Shown: positions 1 through 11,100 of the stretch, one piece after another | Layout of the letters: every line of letters begins with the position of its first letter | Numbering within the stretch: position 1 is the first letter of the stretch | Assembly (NCBI GenBank): GCA_963920705.1 | Contig: OY987228.1 | Coordinates: 15,483,187 to 15,547,186, forward strand | Direction: 5' to 3' | From: Odiellus spinosus | Taxonomy: Eukaryota; Arthropoda; Arachnida; Opiliones; Phalangiidae | Length of the DNA: 64,000 nucleotides | Position numbers and translations under genes: made by a program | The notes under the pieces: generated by a model | The model's database searches: none | What the model was told of the DNA's origin: nothing | What the model saw: only the letters and a program-made list of their open reading frames with translations

Positions 1-41
1 TTTTTTTCTGACTTAGATTTTACGAAGCATTTACTTTTTAG

Positions 42-1237
42 GGGAACATGGACCGTTGGATCTTTTGTATTAAATTCGTCGTTTCTTGGACTGCTTCTTT
101 CTAAGATGACAATTCCTTTAAAACCAGTTTATGTCGAAACATTTAGGGACGTTTTGCACCATCCTACCATGCATATTTACGCCTTGGACCCAAATTTGAT
201 CGAACCTTTATTCAAGGTGATTAAACGAATGCAGGTCTAATTATGTTGAAGCAGGAATTCATAACTAAATGAAGAAGGCACACTGGGCGTATCAATAGAA
301 GGAGGTTAAGAAAGTGGAGGCGGGAATTATTTCCTTAAAGCGTATCCACATAGTAACTAAGGCAACCAAATATATGTTTTTTTTTTTTGTTTGTTTTTGC
401 CTCAGTTCAAGAGAGCCAAATCCAATAAGAGTTTATAAAGTTTTGATAGACGTTGAGAGGTGGAGCTCTTCCTTGGGCTATGGGTCTGAATACAATAAGG
501 AAGGGCAATATGCCCATTATTCCTTATATATTTATGAATTCCTGGTTGTAGTTTATTATGCAATAAATTCATTTGGTTTATAGATTCGAGATCCACTGGA
601 ATCGGAGCAACTAAATAATCGCTTGAGAAGTATATTTTATCCGGAATCCAAGGGCCACATGGTGGATGCCCTGGTCATTATGTTTGATGAGCTCAAGCTT
701 AAAAAAGGATGTTACGCCGAATCCGAACTAGCTGTGGCCTTTTATTTGGATTTTACTTCTACTTGCGAGGAGATGACGCCACATCTGTATGCCTCTAAAA
801 GTTCGTACGCGGGAGTTCACATCAGTATGCCAATAAGAAAAAGCTTAAATCGTACCGTCAAGGCTGAATTAAACGCTGTGTAAGATAATTATTTATATTA
901 TATAAACATTGACTTTATCTTATTACATAATGCTTACAGCGCATTATTTAAATATTTAACCGTTTTTAGAATTGATTATGGCATTGCCAGCGGACTGATA
1001 TTTCATATGTCTGATGGCTTCATAACCAGAACGAAACATTGCTTTTTAAATCCTTATGATACGTTTGAAAAAGGAACAACCCAAATGAATACCAAAATGT
1101 ATGTTTTTCCGTTTGTGGTCCTAGCCACTGGAATTGGTTTGTCATTTACTTCCTTGATGACTTGTTACTTAATTATATTGTTGAATCATGAATTCTTAAG
1201 TTACAAGACTTTCTTTATAGACGATCCTTATTTTTAG
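42..1237 (+). CDS. Ionotropic-receptor-like channel, C-terminal part (5' end outside window)
   Basis: Three spliced exons, 42-236, 584-879 and 970-1237, join in phase (donors gtctaa and gtaaga; acceptors ttatag and tttag) and end at a TAG. The first carries a hydrophobic M3-like segment (GTWTVGSFVLNSSFLGLLLS) followed by a TIPLKPVYVETFRDVL stretch, as found after the pore of insect ionotropic receptors. The second looks like the S2 half of the ligand-binding lobe. The third has a GIASGLIFHMSDGF-type stretch resembling the conserved end of S2, then a final membrane helix (YVFPFVVLATGIGLSF) and a short tail. These receptors are variant ionotropic glutamate receptors used in smell, taste, humidity or temperature sensing. 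Upstream exons (ATD-like region, S1, pore) lie left of the window. The sequence is divergent; I cannot assign a subfamily. A GTG-started open frame at 314-583 runs through the intron and is not coding. Confidence 0.6.
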
Positions 1238-2212
1238 GGATAATCTCATAAGAACCTCTAAGCAGGTATTCTGCCCGGTGTTACATGTCTCCATACTCCA
1301 TAGTATAATGTTGTTCTAATCCTGAAAATATTACTCCATGGCCCTGTTTCTGTCGTCTGCTTAATTTACTCTCTGCTACAAAGTGTAGTGTTCGGCATTT
1401 GAAATTAAACTGCTACTTGTTTAGTGTGAAAATTAATCATTTAAAACTTAAATATTATTTACTGAAGTTAAGTGGTTTTGCTAAAGTTAAAAATAGTTTT
1501 GAATGTTCTTCTAAACCACGTGAAGATTAATAAATAATAGATGGAAGGAAACCGAAAACTAACTACAGCCGAGATTACAGCCTGCTTTAACTCTAGCAGT
1601 AGGATATGTTTCGGTGAGTGCGGTGTAATTCTTATAAACTGTAAGTTAACATTACGTACATAATTAGAATTAGGAATTTAGAGTTCCGTATAGGGAATCG
1701 TCTTTGCCTGTATTAATTTCAAATAACATGGTGTGCAGTCACTCTACAGCCACGACCTTTCCCTTCCAGAGACTTCTTAAACCAAAATGCTACCACATTT
1801 TACAGATTAACCTAACACTACCATATCATATATTAAACTATGATATATATAATTGAGATCTGTGGTTTTTTCAAGTCCTCTGAAGGGTGAAGCATGGGCT
1901 GCTATTATTTTTCATGGTAATTCGTGGATAATGGTTTTGAGCATTGTTATGCTCGTGTTAAGAGGGGGTGTTGGCACTGGCTTTCTTCTCTATGAAAAAC
2001 CAATCGAATTACTTGACTCAAATGAGTACAGACCCATGCTTAATAAACTCGATTTTAATGTATTATATTGTAATTACCAAATTACGGTAAATATATACTT
2101 ATTTATTGTATTTAGTGGAAATGATACCACACCTTTAGTTAGGTCAGAGGGTATATACCTATTTGTATGATAATGTTAATTATATATAATCTTAGGCAGT
2201 CTACTACCATTT
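1238..2212. other. Intergenic, no gene seen
   Basis: AT-rich sequence between the receptor stop codon and the 3' end of the first ABC transporter. A frame at 1853-2170 has a hydrophobic stretch but no ATG at the stated beginning, no splice context and no recognisable family. From about 2193 leftwards sequence similarity to the region after the second transporter copy (about 8171) fades, which marks one edge of the tandem duplication. Confidence 0.5.
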
Positions 2213-5200
2213 TTACTTTTTATATTTAAGTACAAGCGTGATACATATTATAAATATCGCGATCCAAACGATTGAAACGAGAAATCCAATTTGTATATCG
2301 AAGTGTTCGAGGCCCCAACCTCTATTCATGATAGATACGAACGCTTGCGATGGCAGAGTCAGATTCATCAAGTACGCAATTATCCTCATTGCTTTAGGCA
2401 TACCTTCCACTGGCCATAGAAAACCTGTAAACGAGAAGGATTAAAGAATTTCAATTAGGAATGGAGTAAAGTTTCGATGTTTAAACCATAAAGTATCAGT
2501 TTTAAACATTAAAGTATACCTGCAAGAGTTTTGTCAGAGATCCTCTCTCTTCAGTAACCGGAATTCATAGATAAATATAGAGGAATATTTAACTAATTGA
2601 CTTTACTGTACTCCGACTAATAGCCCAGGGAAGAGCTCCCCCTTAACGTGTATCAAAACTTTATACATATTTTACTGACTCTCTTGAACTGACGTTGCCG
2701 ACGTGAGAGGCAAAAAATCATATTTGGTTGCCCTGATTACCGACTCGGTTATGTCGAAGGAAAATAAGACCAACACGCCTCGTCTTTCCTACCCCCCCCC
2801 CTCCCATAGAAGGTGGTCGGGGGAATATTACACGTACTCACTAAATCCAGACAAATATTCCTTCTTTATTTATTTATGAATTCTTGACTGTAAGCATTCT
2901 GAGACAAATATAAACTTACCACAAGAAAGCGCCAATGCCATCACAATTGAATTCATGCAAGTCAATCCCATATTTTCATCCGATGTTACCGCCGATATCA
3001 ATAAACCTAATAATTAAAATATCATATATTAAATTTTAAAAAGTACCTTACCCTGATTATTGCAAAATTATCTTACCAAAAGACATTCCAATATATCCTT
3101 GCAAAATGGCGAGCGTCATTAGAAGGGGGATCGATCCTTGGTATTCGAAACCAAAAACTAAAACAGGGATGGCTAACATACCGCCGATTTGAATGACAAG
3201 AACAAAAAAATTGAACGTAATATGAGAGACGAGAATTTGCATTTCTGTTACTCCCGATAGTAAAAACCGATCGTAAATCCCTTGTTTTCGTTCCGAGATG
3301 AAAGTGATTGTAGTTAAGGCAACGGCCATCGTGAATGTTAGTACCATTATGATATTGGGCAAAATATAGACGGTGAAATCCGTGTCCTCCTCTCCATACA
3401 CTGTTTCGGAAAACTATTACGAGACACAAAAACCAGTATATCTTCACTTAAACGCTACGGGCAATGGCAATCGTCTTACGTCCATTATTGGGTTGGCAAG
3501 TTCCAAAGGACCTTCGACTAGGGCCAGCATATCCCGTTGAAATTCTTCGAAGCCATCGAAAAAGCTTTTGTTTAGAGTAGAAGCTAGTAAGAAATCTAAA
3601 TAACGAAACGGAATATTTCAAGCTATAGAATATACACGGTCACTGCTGTCTGCTTCGCTCGTCAGGAAAGGCATGAAGTTGAATAGCTACTTCTTACGTA
3701 TACAGTGAGACAACGTCAACAATTTGGCTTACTGTCAAGATACATTACTTACTAGAAAAATCCAAGTGACCCGAGACGGTGCTGCATAAAACTGTGCTGT
3801 TATCCACTTGTTTTCCAAGTTCATATCTTCTAACTAAGCATTTTGTAAAATTTTGTGGAATTTCCAAAACCCCTAGATGATGTCCATCTTTAACCGATTG
3901 AACGGCAGTCGCTAAATCACTGAATCGATTCTAGAATTTTTAAAATATCCCTTTTCAGTTTATGGCGATAGTGTGTATTCGCAAGAATTATTTTTAAAAT
4001 AGTTTCCAAAGGAATTCAAATGCTTTTATGGACAAGTACCTGATTGACCGTTTCGTTGTCAATGTAACTTAGAAACACGTTTCCCATCAAGTCCCTTGGC
4101 TCGTGATTGACAATAGCCAAAGGTAAATCGAAAGGCAGAGTTCCGATGAAAACACAAAAGCCTATCACTTCCGCTGGAGGTAACGCTAGCTCGAATAGAA
4201 GTAGGATTAAATTTCTCTTGAGCAAGATGGCGTTTCTCCACACAAGGACTAACACTTTCACGAAAAAAGTTTTTAAACGTCCCTTCATCGAATGATCTGG
4301 GCTATCATCATCTTGCAAGAAAATATCGTCGTCCGTTACTGATTCTCTGGGTTCAATTACTTCCTCGGAAGTAACCTAAACGTTATTGCATCTCTCATAA
4401 TTGGTTTATCAACTGGGATGTTTGTAAACTCTTACCTTTGGTTCTTCATTTTCTAACTCGTTTAAATCAATACGTTTCTTTCTCTGGAATAACTTGGCGA
4501 AAAAACTTCGCTTTTGAGACTTATCGGGTTGATGACTCCTGATATCAGATTTACACAGATGTATAAAGCAGGTCTCCAATGTTATAGTATTGTAAGACTT
4601 CATCAAGGCAGTAGGCTCCGATTCCACTAGAATTTTACCTTTCCTCATTAGACCAACCTGAAACATCAACCCAAATTGATATTTTTGTACTCCCAAATCG
4701 TTTCTGGATGTGACCACTGCCAATAATCGTGTACTCACCAGATTAGCGTACCTGGCTTCTTCTACGTAATGCGTTGTTATAATAATAGTTGTTTTATCTT
4801 TTTGAGCGAGGAGTAGCAGATACTCCCAAATATTTTTTCTCAGAGCCGGGTCTGATCCGACAGTCGGTTCGTCCAAAATAAGTAGCTTTGGAAGGTTAAT
4901 TAGAGCGCATGCCAAAGACACTCGCCGTCTTTGACCACCACTGAAGCGATATATATAATACATATTTATGTACCGAATGTCTTTTAAAATATCTTACCTG
5001 GCATTTCCAAGTAACAAAGATCCACTCGGTAGCTTCAGAGATTCGCTAATTTTTTCGAACCTCACCAAGGCGACGCTTTTCTTAATCCCGTGCAAGCTGG
5101 AAAACAGCAAAACCATTTCCTGTACGCTGAACCGATCGTATAACGCGACATCCTTCAAATTTAGAACATTTTTAAAGGAGATCATTATAATTTATTCGTT

Positions 5201-5983
5201 GCCATAACGATTTATCTTTACCTGTGGCATATATCCGAGACCAGGTCCAGGGATACTCGAATTCTTACTGCCTGGCTTCTTTCCAAAAACCCATAACTCT
5301 CCGCGATCTAGAGTAATTAAGCCGGCCAGAGCTTTTAGTAATGTAGTTTTGCCACAACCACTGGGTCCAAGCAGGCCATAGCTAAGGTGTGTCAGAAACA
5401 TTAACGCAAACCCCTGTACATCATGGTACACGGTCCAGCCGAGTACTTACATGACGCCTTTTGGAACTCTGATATTAGTTTCTTGTAGAACGGCGATTTC
5501 ATTTGAGTGTCCATAAGAGTACGTGGCGTTGAGCGTGCTAACCGCTAGCGATTTCGAATGTTTTAATTGACTAGACAATGATACGTTCGATGGGGTAGCC
5601 TCAAACACAGACTTTCTACCACTAGAACAGGCATCGTGAGTATCGCCTAAATAACCGTTTACGTGAAGAACAGATATAAATAACGAAATTATTATTTTAA
5701 AATAAGCGAATGGTGGTGGAATTGAGACATGCTACAAACTACCTCACGTTCCAGTAATTTTAAATCATTATATTTTTGGCATTTTAATTTTGAAGTTTCT
5801 TAAAAACAGTGAATCGAAAGTATTATAATTTTGAATGGTTTTTATTAGTACGAATATAATAAAAAATATAGCACAAATACCATCAAAAAAGTGGTGAGAG
5901 CATCACTTTAAAAATTTGCAAACCGTTATTGATAGCCGTGTAATTTAAATAATATTTCACTAACCATTACTTGGTGCTTCCAT
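2213..5983 (-). CDS. ABCH/ABCG23-like half ABC transporter, tandem copy 1
   Basis: Twelve exons: 5983-5965, 5646-5451, 5381-5222, 5152-4998, 4940-4739, 4657-4436, 4375-4040, 3930-3753, 3595-3480, 3413-3077, 3006-2920, 2424-2213. They sum to 2220 nt, 739 residues plus stop, with all phases compatible. Start is ATG GAA GCA CCA in a 19-nt first exon. Nucleotide-binding domain first: Walker A GPSGCGKT (about 77-84), signature SGGQRRR (about 177), Walker B LLILDEP (about 196-202), switch His in TTHYVEEAR (about 234). An acidic, lysine-rich linker follows, then an ABC-2-type membrane domain with one helix near residue 355, several in exon 10 and one at the C-terminus (WIAIFIICITLVLKYKK). This reverse NBD-TMD order and the YMPQ / GVIYGLLGPSG signatures match insect ABCH proteins, implicated in lipid and cuticle transport; substrate here unknown. 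Works as a dimer. Same orientation as the copy at 8191-13441. Confidence 0.9.
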
Positions 5984-6929
5984 GAATTCAGTATTTGTTT
6001 TACTTATGTTTTAAATGTCATTGTTTATCAGGTCCTTCTAATGATACGCTGGTTTACTAATAATACGTGTGTTTGTAAAATTTCGATAAACAAATTAAAA
6101 TAACGAACCAAATATAAGCACGCGCGAATCAATTTCAGTTCGAGTTCGTTATATTACGGAAATAGAAGCTTAGTAAATGTAATAAAAAAGACACAATAAG
6201 TGTAGAAAGAGTATCTCGGATTAAATAACTGGTTTTGTTTCAAAACCCACATAACTTATATCGCTGCGCCTAGATCTCTGGTTAAAACACAAGTTGCTGC
6301 AACAAATAATTTTTCAAACGTCCTTGATAAAACGAGGTTTAGCAGACCCTGACCGGCGTAAATATCTCAAGAAAACCGGTCTTTAGTTCAACCCCTTCAT
6401 TAATAAACACCGGTTATGTTGTTAAGATAAAAGAATTTTAATTGAAATTTAGCGGATCAATTAAAAAAAAACCTATTTCTTATAGATTTGAGCCTGGGGA
6501 TTTCTACCATACTATCTGTAATACTATAAATTAAAGAAAAATAATTATTAATTTGAATTTTAAAATTAGTGCAAATCTAAGCCATCCTTACGCGTACTTG
6601 TATGTCTAGTAGGCCGAAGTATACAAACAATGAGTCTATCGTTCATTTCCCAACTTTACCCAAACAAAATAAATAGTAGTTTAATTTAACTAACTCGCAA
6701 TGTTTTAAAATAAAATCCAACCTTACTATTTGTAGGAACGAGAAAACGTCGACGAGGTTCATTCAATGCAACAAGAAAATTTTAATTCTCATCCTTGAAA
6801 GATACTTAAAAGGAAACTTGGAATTTTCGAAATCACCATGGCAAAATTGTATTTTAGAATTTTTAGACACGTTTTTGGTGTGGTGATTCCAAAAATAAAT
6901 TCAAAAGCATTTTTAGCTCGAAGTTTTCC

Positions 6930-7010
6930 TTTAAAGTGAGGCTGTCACCATTTATTTCGAATTCCTCTGGATTATATTTGATGAAAAATCCGTGGCTGCC
7001 TCACTTTAAA
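6930..7010. mobile_element. Short MITE-like element, TIR tttaaagtgaggc
   Basis: About 81 bp bounded by tttaaagtgaggctg on the left and its near-complement gctgcctcactttaaa on the right. A partial second occurrence of the same end (aaagtgaggctgacacca) lies near 22200. Internal sequence is non-coding. Likely a non-autonomous DNA transposon remnant. Confidence 0.5.
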
Positions 7011-7428
7011 AAAAATCTTTTCTATTTGGAATTAGCTTTCTTTCAAAACACCTTTTGAATCATGGTGGCTATACTTTGACTTGAAATGCGCCCCTGGCAA
7101 CGGACTACTACATACAATTTAAAAGTGTAGTATGCTAAATAAGGTTTCCTTTATCGGACGAAATTTGCGTAGTACCTCAGTTAGTTGCCGTACTACATAC
7201 CGTCTTAAACAGTAATTGACAACTTGTGATCTCGTTCCTTCTAGTTTTCCTACTTTGTCCTTGGTTTCTATCTAAACCCTAGTTTTTAAACGAATCTCAA
7301 GCCGTTTGCACCCAGAAACTGGGTCAATAAACTTGTGAACCCTGAACTATCTTATTGCGCCGTCTATAGTCCTTGAAATACCTGAAAAAAACTTTTCTCT
7401 CTAAGCCCCAACCATCCTGTTGAATTTC

Positions 7429-7593
7429 TTAAAGGGACTATTTGCGATATTTAAATCCCCTTTAAAGTCGCCTTCTTTTCTAGCTTAGTAGACTACGTTG
7501 ACCAAAACAAATTGTACAGTCAAAGCTAGGCTGTGTGTGTATGAGGAAAGAGCTTTTTAAAAGGGCAAATGTCAGAGCAGATAGGGCCTTTAA
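7429..7593. mobile_element. MITE family A copy (TTAAAGGGACTATCTGC ends)
   Basis: About 165 bp, with a left end like ttaaagggactatttgc and a right end gcagatagggcctttaa. The body contains the shared markers cgccttcttttctagctta and tacagtcaaagctaggct. Other copies in the window: 14826-17523 (interrupted), 19852-19992, 22263-22425, 24899-25052, 33652-33751 (partial), 34558-34736 and a degenerate one at 34737-34890. Confidence 0.75.
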
Positions 7594-7835
7594 AGGATGA
7601 CACCCAACATGATAAAATTAGCATATTAAATTTCGTATAGTAAGGTCTAAAAGATGTATATATATAATTTCACTGAAAAATATTCAACCGTAAGAGGATT
7701 AAAAACTCGCTTTTTTAATATTTTAATTTTCAGAAAAGGGGAGTGGCCATATAGTCGCGCAATTTGAAGATTCTGCCGTGATTGTAGATATCTTTCGAGC
7801 AACTGGCTTCCAATTTTTATTGCATTCATTTAAAC

Positions 7836-7901
7836 CACGGCCAACTTAGATCAGCTCCTCCGTCGTACAGGTGACGGAGGAGCTGATCTAAGTTGGCCGT
7901 G
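7836..7901. repeat. Perfect 29-bp inverted repeat with 8-nt loop
   Basis: Left arm 7836-7864 and right arm 7873-7901 are exact reverse complements (cacggccaacttagatcagc...), separated by gtacaggt. The arms are GC-rich compared with the surroundings. It could be a tiny transposon remnant, a cruciform-forming site or a hairpin RNA; nothing around it decides. Confidence 0.85.
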
Positions 7902-8190
7902 TTTATACAAAACGCGCGCCAAATCTCGTGGTATTTCCAATTTGTTTCGTACGGCGGGGCATCTTGGAATCTATTTGAAATAGACCACTTTTTATCATTT
8001 TAAGGGAAGAAAACTCATTGAAAATTTTGGAAAATTATATACATTGCTGTCATCCTTTTAGATAATTCTGCTCTCCATTTACAATTTCAATCCTCCGACA
8101 CCAGGCATGCTAACTTTTATATAGGGTATTTTGTAATTAGTAGAATGATATATTTTATTTTATATTATTTTAGGCAGATTTCTACCATTT

Positions 8191-11100
8191 TCACTTTTTA
8201 TATTTAAGTACAAGCGTGATAGATATTATGAATATCGCGATCCAAACGAATGAAACGATAAATCCAATCTGTACATCGAAGTGTTCGAGTCCCCATCCTC
8301 TATTCATTATAGCTACGAACGCTTGCGATGGCAGAGTCAGGTTCGTCAAGTACGCGATTATCCTCATTGCTCTAGGCATTCCTTCTACTGGCCACATAAA
8401 ACCTAAATACAAGTATATAAATAGATTACATTACGAATTCAGTACCGCTCTCTTAATATTAAGGGAAACAGATATCCCAAATGGATTCTACTCTTCAGTT
8501 CTACATTTGAGTAGTATGTTAAATGGACCACATGTTCGATAAACGCCGCTCTTGGCTAGCAGGGTCGGATTAAGACAATGTGACACCGGGGCCCAGCATT
8601 AGTGGGTTCCAGATCTACCAAGTGCAATGTTCACCGAGCATGTTAATTTCCGGTGAAAACCATATTGACTTACCGCTGGCAAAGCATAAAGCCATTACAA
8701 TTGAATTCATGCAAGTCAATGCCATGTTTTCATCCGATGTTATCGCCGATACCAATAATCCTAATAGGAAAAATATTATTAAAAACCTAATTTCCAAACA
8801 ATGGATTTTTAATTGTATCCATTATATTAATTAGGACAAACTAGACTTAGCAAAGCCTTATCAAATTACCATTTCATCCCAACTTATTACAAAAATAGCA
8901 TACTTGATGCCTGGTTTTGTTTTAATAGGAAATTATACATAAGGAAACACTTACTTCAACGTACATTTATAAAAAATAAGTTAGATTAGGTATAATTACA
9001 CTATTAGAAAGAAAGTGTTTTGAAAATGTAATATTAGGCTATATATCATTGAAATGTGAATATTGAGGAAATATAATATTTACAACAACTGGGCTATATC
9101 ATCAAAACAATATCAGATTATCTACCAACTACGCTTCTAACACAAACTGTGACTCATGAATTCGAAATTTTTGTACAACAGAGCTCTTAGGTGTCTGCCT
9201 CCTCGATACCTAGGTTATAAATTATCTTACCAAATGACATTCCAATATATCCTTGTAAAATGGCGAGCACCACCATAAGGAAGATTGATCCTTGATATTC
9301 GAAACCGAAAACATGAACTGGGATGGCTAACATACCGCCGATTTGAATGAGGAGAACAAAAAAATTCAGAATAATGTGCGACAGGAGATTTTGCATTTCG
9401 GTTACTCCCGATAGTAAGAACCGATCGTAAATTCCTTGTTTCCGCTCGGAGATGAAAGTGATCGTAGTTAAGGCAACGGCCATTGTGAATGTAAGCGCCA
9501 CTATGACATTTGGTAAAATATAGACGGTGAAATCCGTGTCCTTCTCTCCGTACACTGGTTCGTCAAACTATGAAGTAACACCAAAAACAGTTATATATCT
9601 CGTTCGCTTTAACGCTACGGCCAATGATAATTGTCTTACGTCCATTATTGGGTTGGCAAGTTCCAACGGACCTTCTACTAAGGCCAGCATATCTCGTTGA
9701 AATTCTTCGAAGCCATCGAAAAAGCTTTTGTTTAGAGTAGAGGCTAGCAAGTAATCTAAATAACGAAACGAAAGAAATATTTCAGATAGCCTCAGGACTG
9801 CGAGTCTGGAACGGTCAAAAATTCACATCACACCACGGCCACTCCAACTTTTTATATATATAGTGAGGCAACCGCAGCCATAGATCCATTACTTACTAGA
9901 AAAATCCAAGTGACCCGAGACAGTGCTACAAAAAATCGTTTTGTTATCCACTGATTTGCCAAGTTGAAGTTTTCTAACCAAGCATTTTGTAAAGTTATGT
10001 GGAATTTCCAAAACTCCTAGATTGTATCCATCTTTAACCGATTGTACGGCAGTCGATAAATCACTGAATCGATTCTAGGATTTTTAAAAAAATGTTTCTC
10101 AGTTTATAGCGACAGTGTGAACCACGGAATAATGCGCGAGGATTATTTTGAAAATACTTTTAAAATGAATTCACGTGGTTAAATTGACACGCACCTGTCT
10201 GACCGATTCTTTGTCAATGTAACTTAAAAAAACGTTCCCCATCAAGTCTCGGGGCTCGTGATTGACAATAGCCAAAGGTAAATCAAACGGCAGAGTTCCA
10301 ATGAAAATGCAGAAGCCTATGGTTTGAAAGGGAGGTAAGCCTAGCTCGAATAGAAGTAGGATTATATTTCTCTTGAGCAAAATGACGTTTCTCCACACAA
10401 GGGCAAACACTATTACGAAGTAAGTTTTTAAACGTCCCTTCATCGAAAGATCTGGGCTATCTTCATCTTGCAAGAAAATATCGTCGTCCGTTACCGATTC
10501 ACTGGGTTGAATTACTTCCCCGGAAGTAACCTAAACGTTATTGTATCTTTCGTAATTGGTTTATCAACTGGATGTTTGTAACTCTTACCTTTGGTTCTTC
10601 ATTTTCTAACTCGTTTAAATCAATACGTTTCTTTCTCTGGAACAACTTTGCGAAAAAACTTTGCTTTTGAGACTTATCAGGCTGATGACTCCTGACATCA
10701 GATTGACAAAGATGTAAAAAGCAGTTTTCCAACGTTACAGAATCGTAGGACTTCATCAAGGCAGTAGGCTCCGATTCCACCAGAATTTTACCTTTCCTCA
10801 TTAGACCAACCTGAAACATCGACGGAAAAGCAGTATTTTATTCTCCCAAACTGTATTTTACGGTTTCTGGATGTGAGCAGTAATCGTTTACTCACCAGAT
10901 GAGCGTACCTGGCCTCTTCTACGTAATGCGTTGTTATAATAATGGTTGTTTTATCTTTTTGAGCGAGGAGTAGCAGATACTCCCAAATGCTTTTTCGCAG
11001 AGCCGGGTCTGATCCGACAGTCGGTTCGTCCAATATAAGCAGTTTTGGAAGGTTAATTAGAGCGCATGCCAAAGACACTCGTCGTTTTTGTCCACCACTG

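Larger units (their letters stand above)
5984..8190. other. Intergenic between the two ABC transporters, with small repeats
   Basis: Holds the presumed promoter of copy 1. About 5984-6370 is similar to 13442-13890 upstream of copy 2 (for example the shared cacgcgcgaat and cgaggtttagcagaccc stretches), so the duplication included upstream DNA. The rest contains short inverted-repeat elements (6930-7010, 7429-7593) and a perfect hairpin (7836-7901), listed separately. No coding region recognised; the 60-codon frame at 7647-7829 has no support. Confidence 0.6.

Noticed and set aside
314..583. 89-codon frame overlapping the receptor intron
   Set aside because: Starts at GTG, contains a T run and bridges two receptor exons whose phases match when the region is spliced out.
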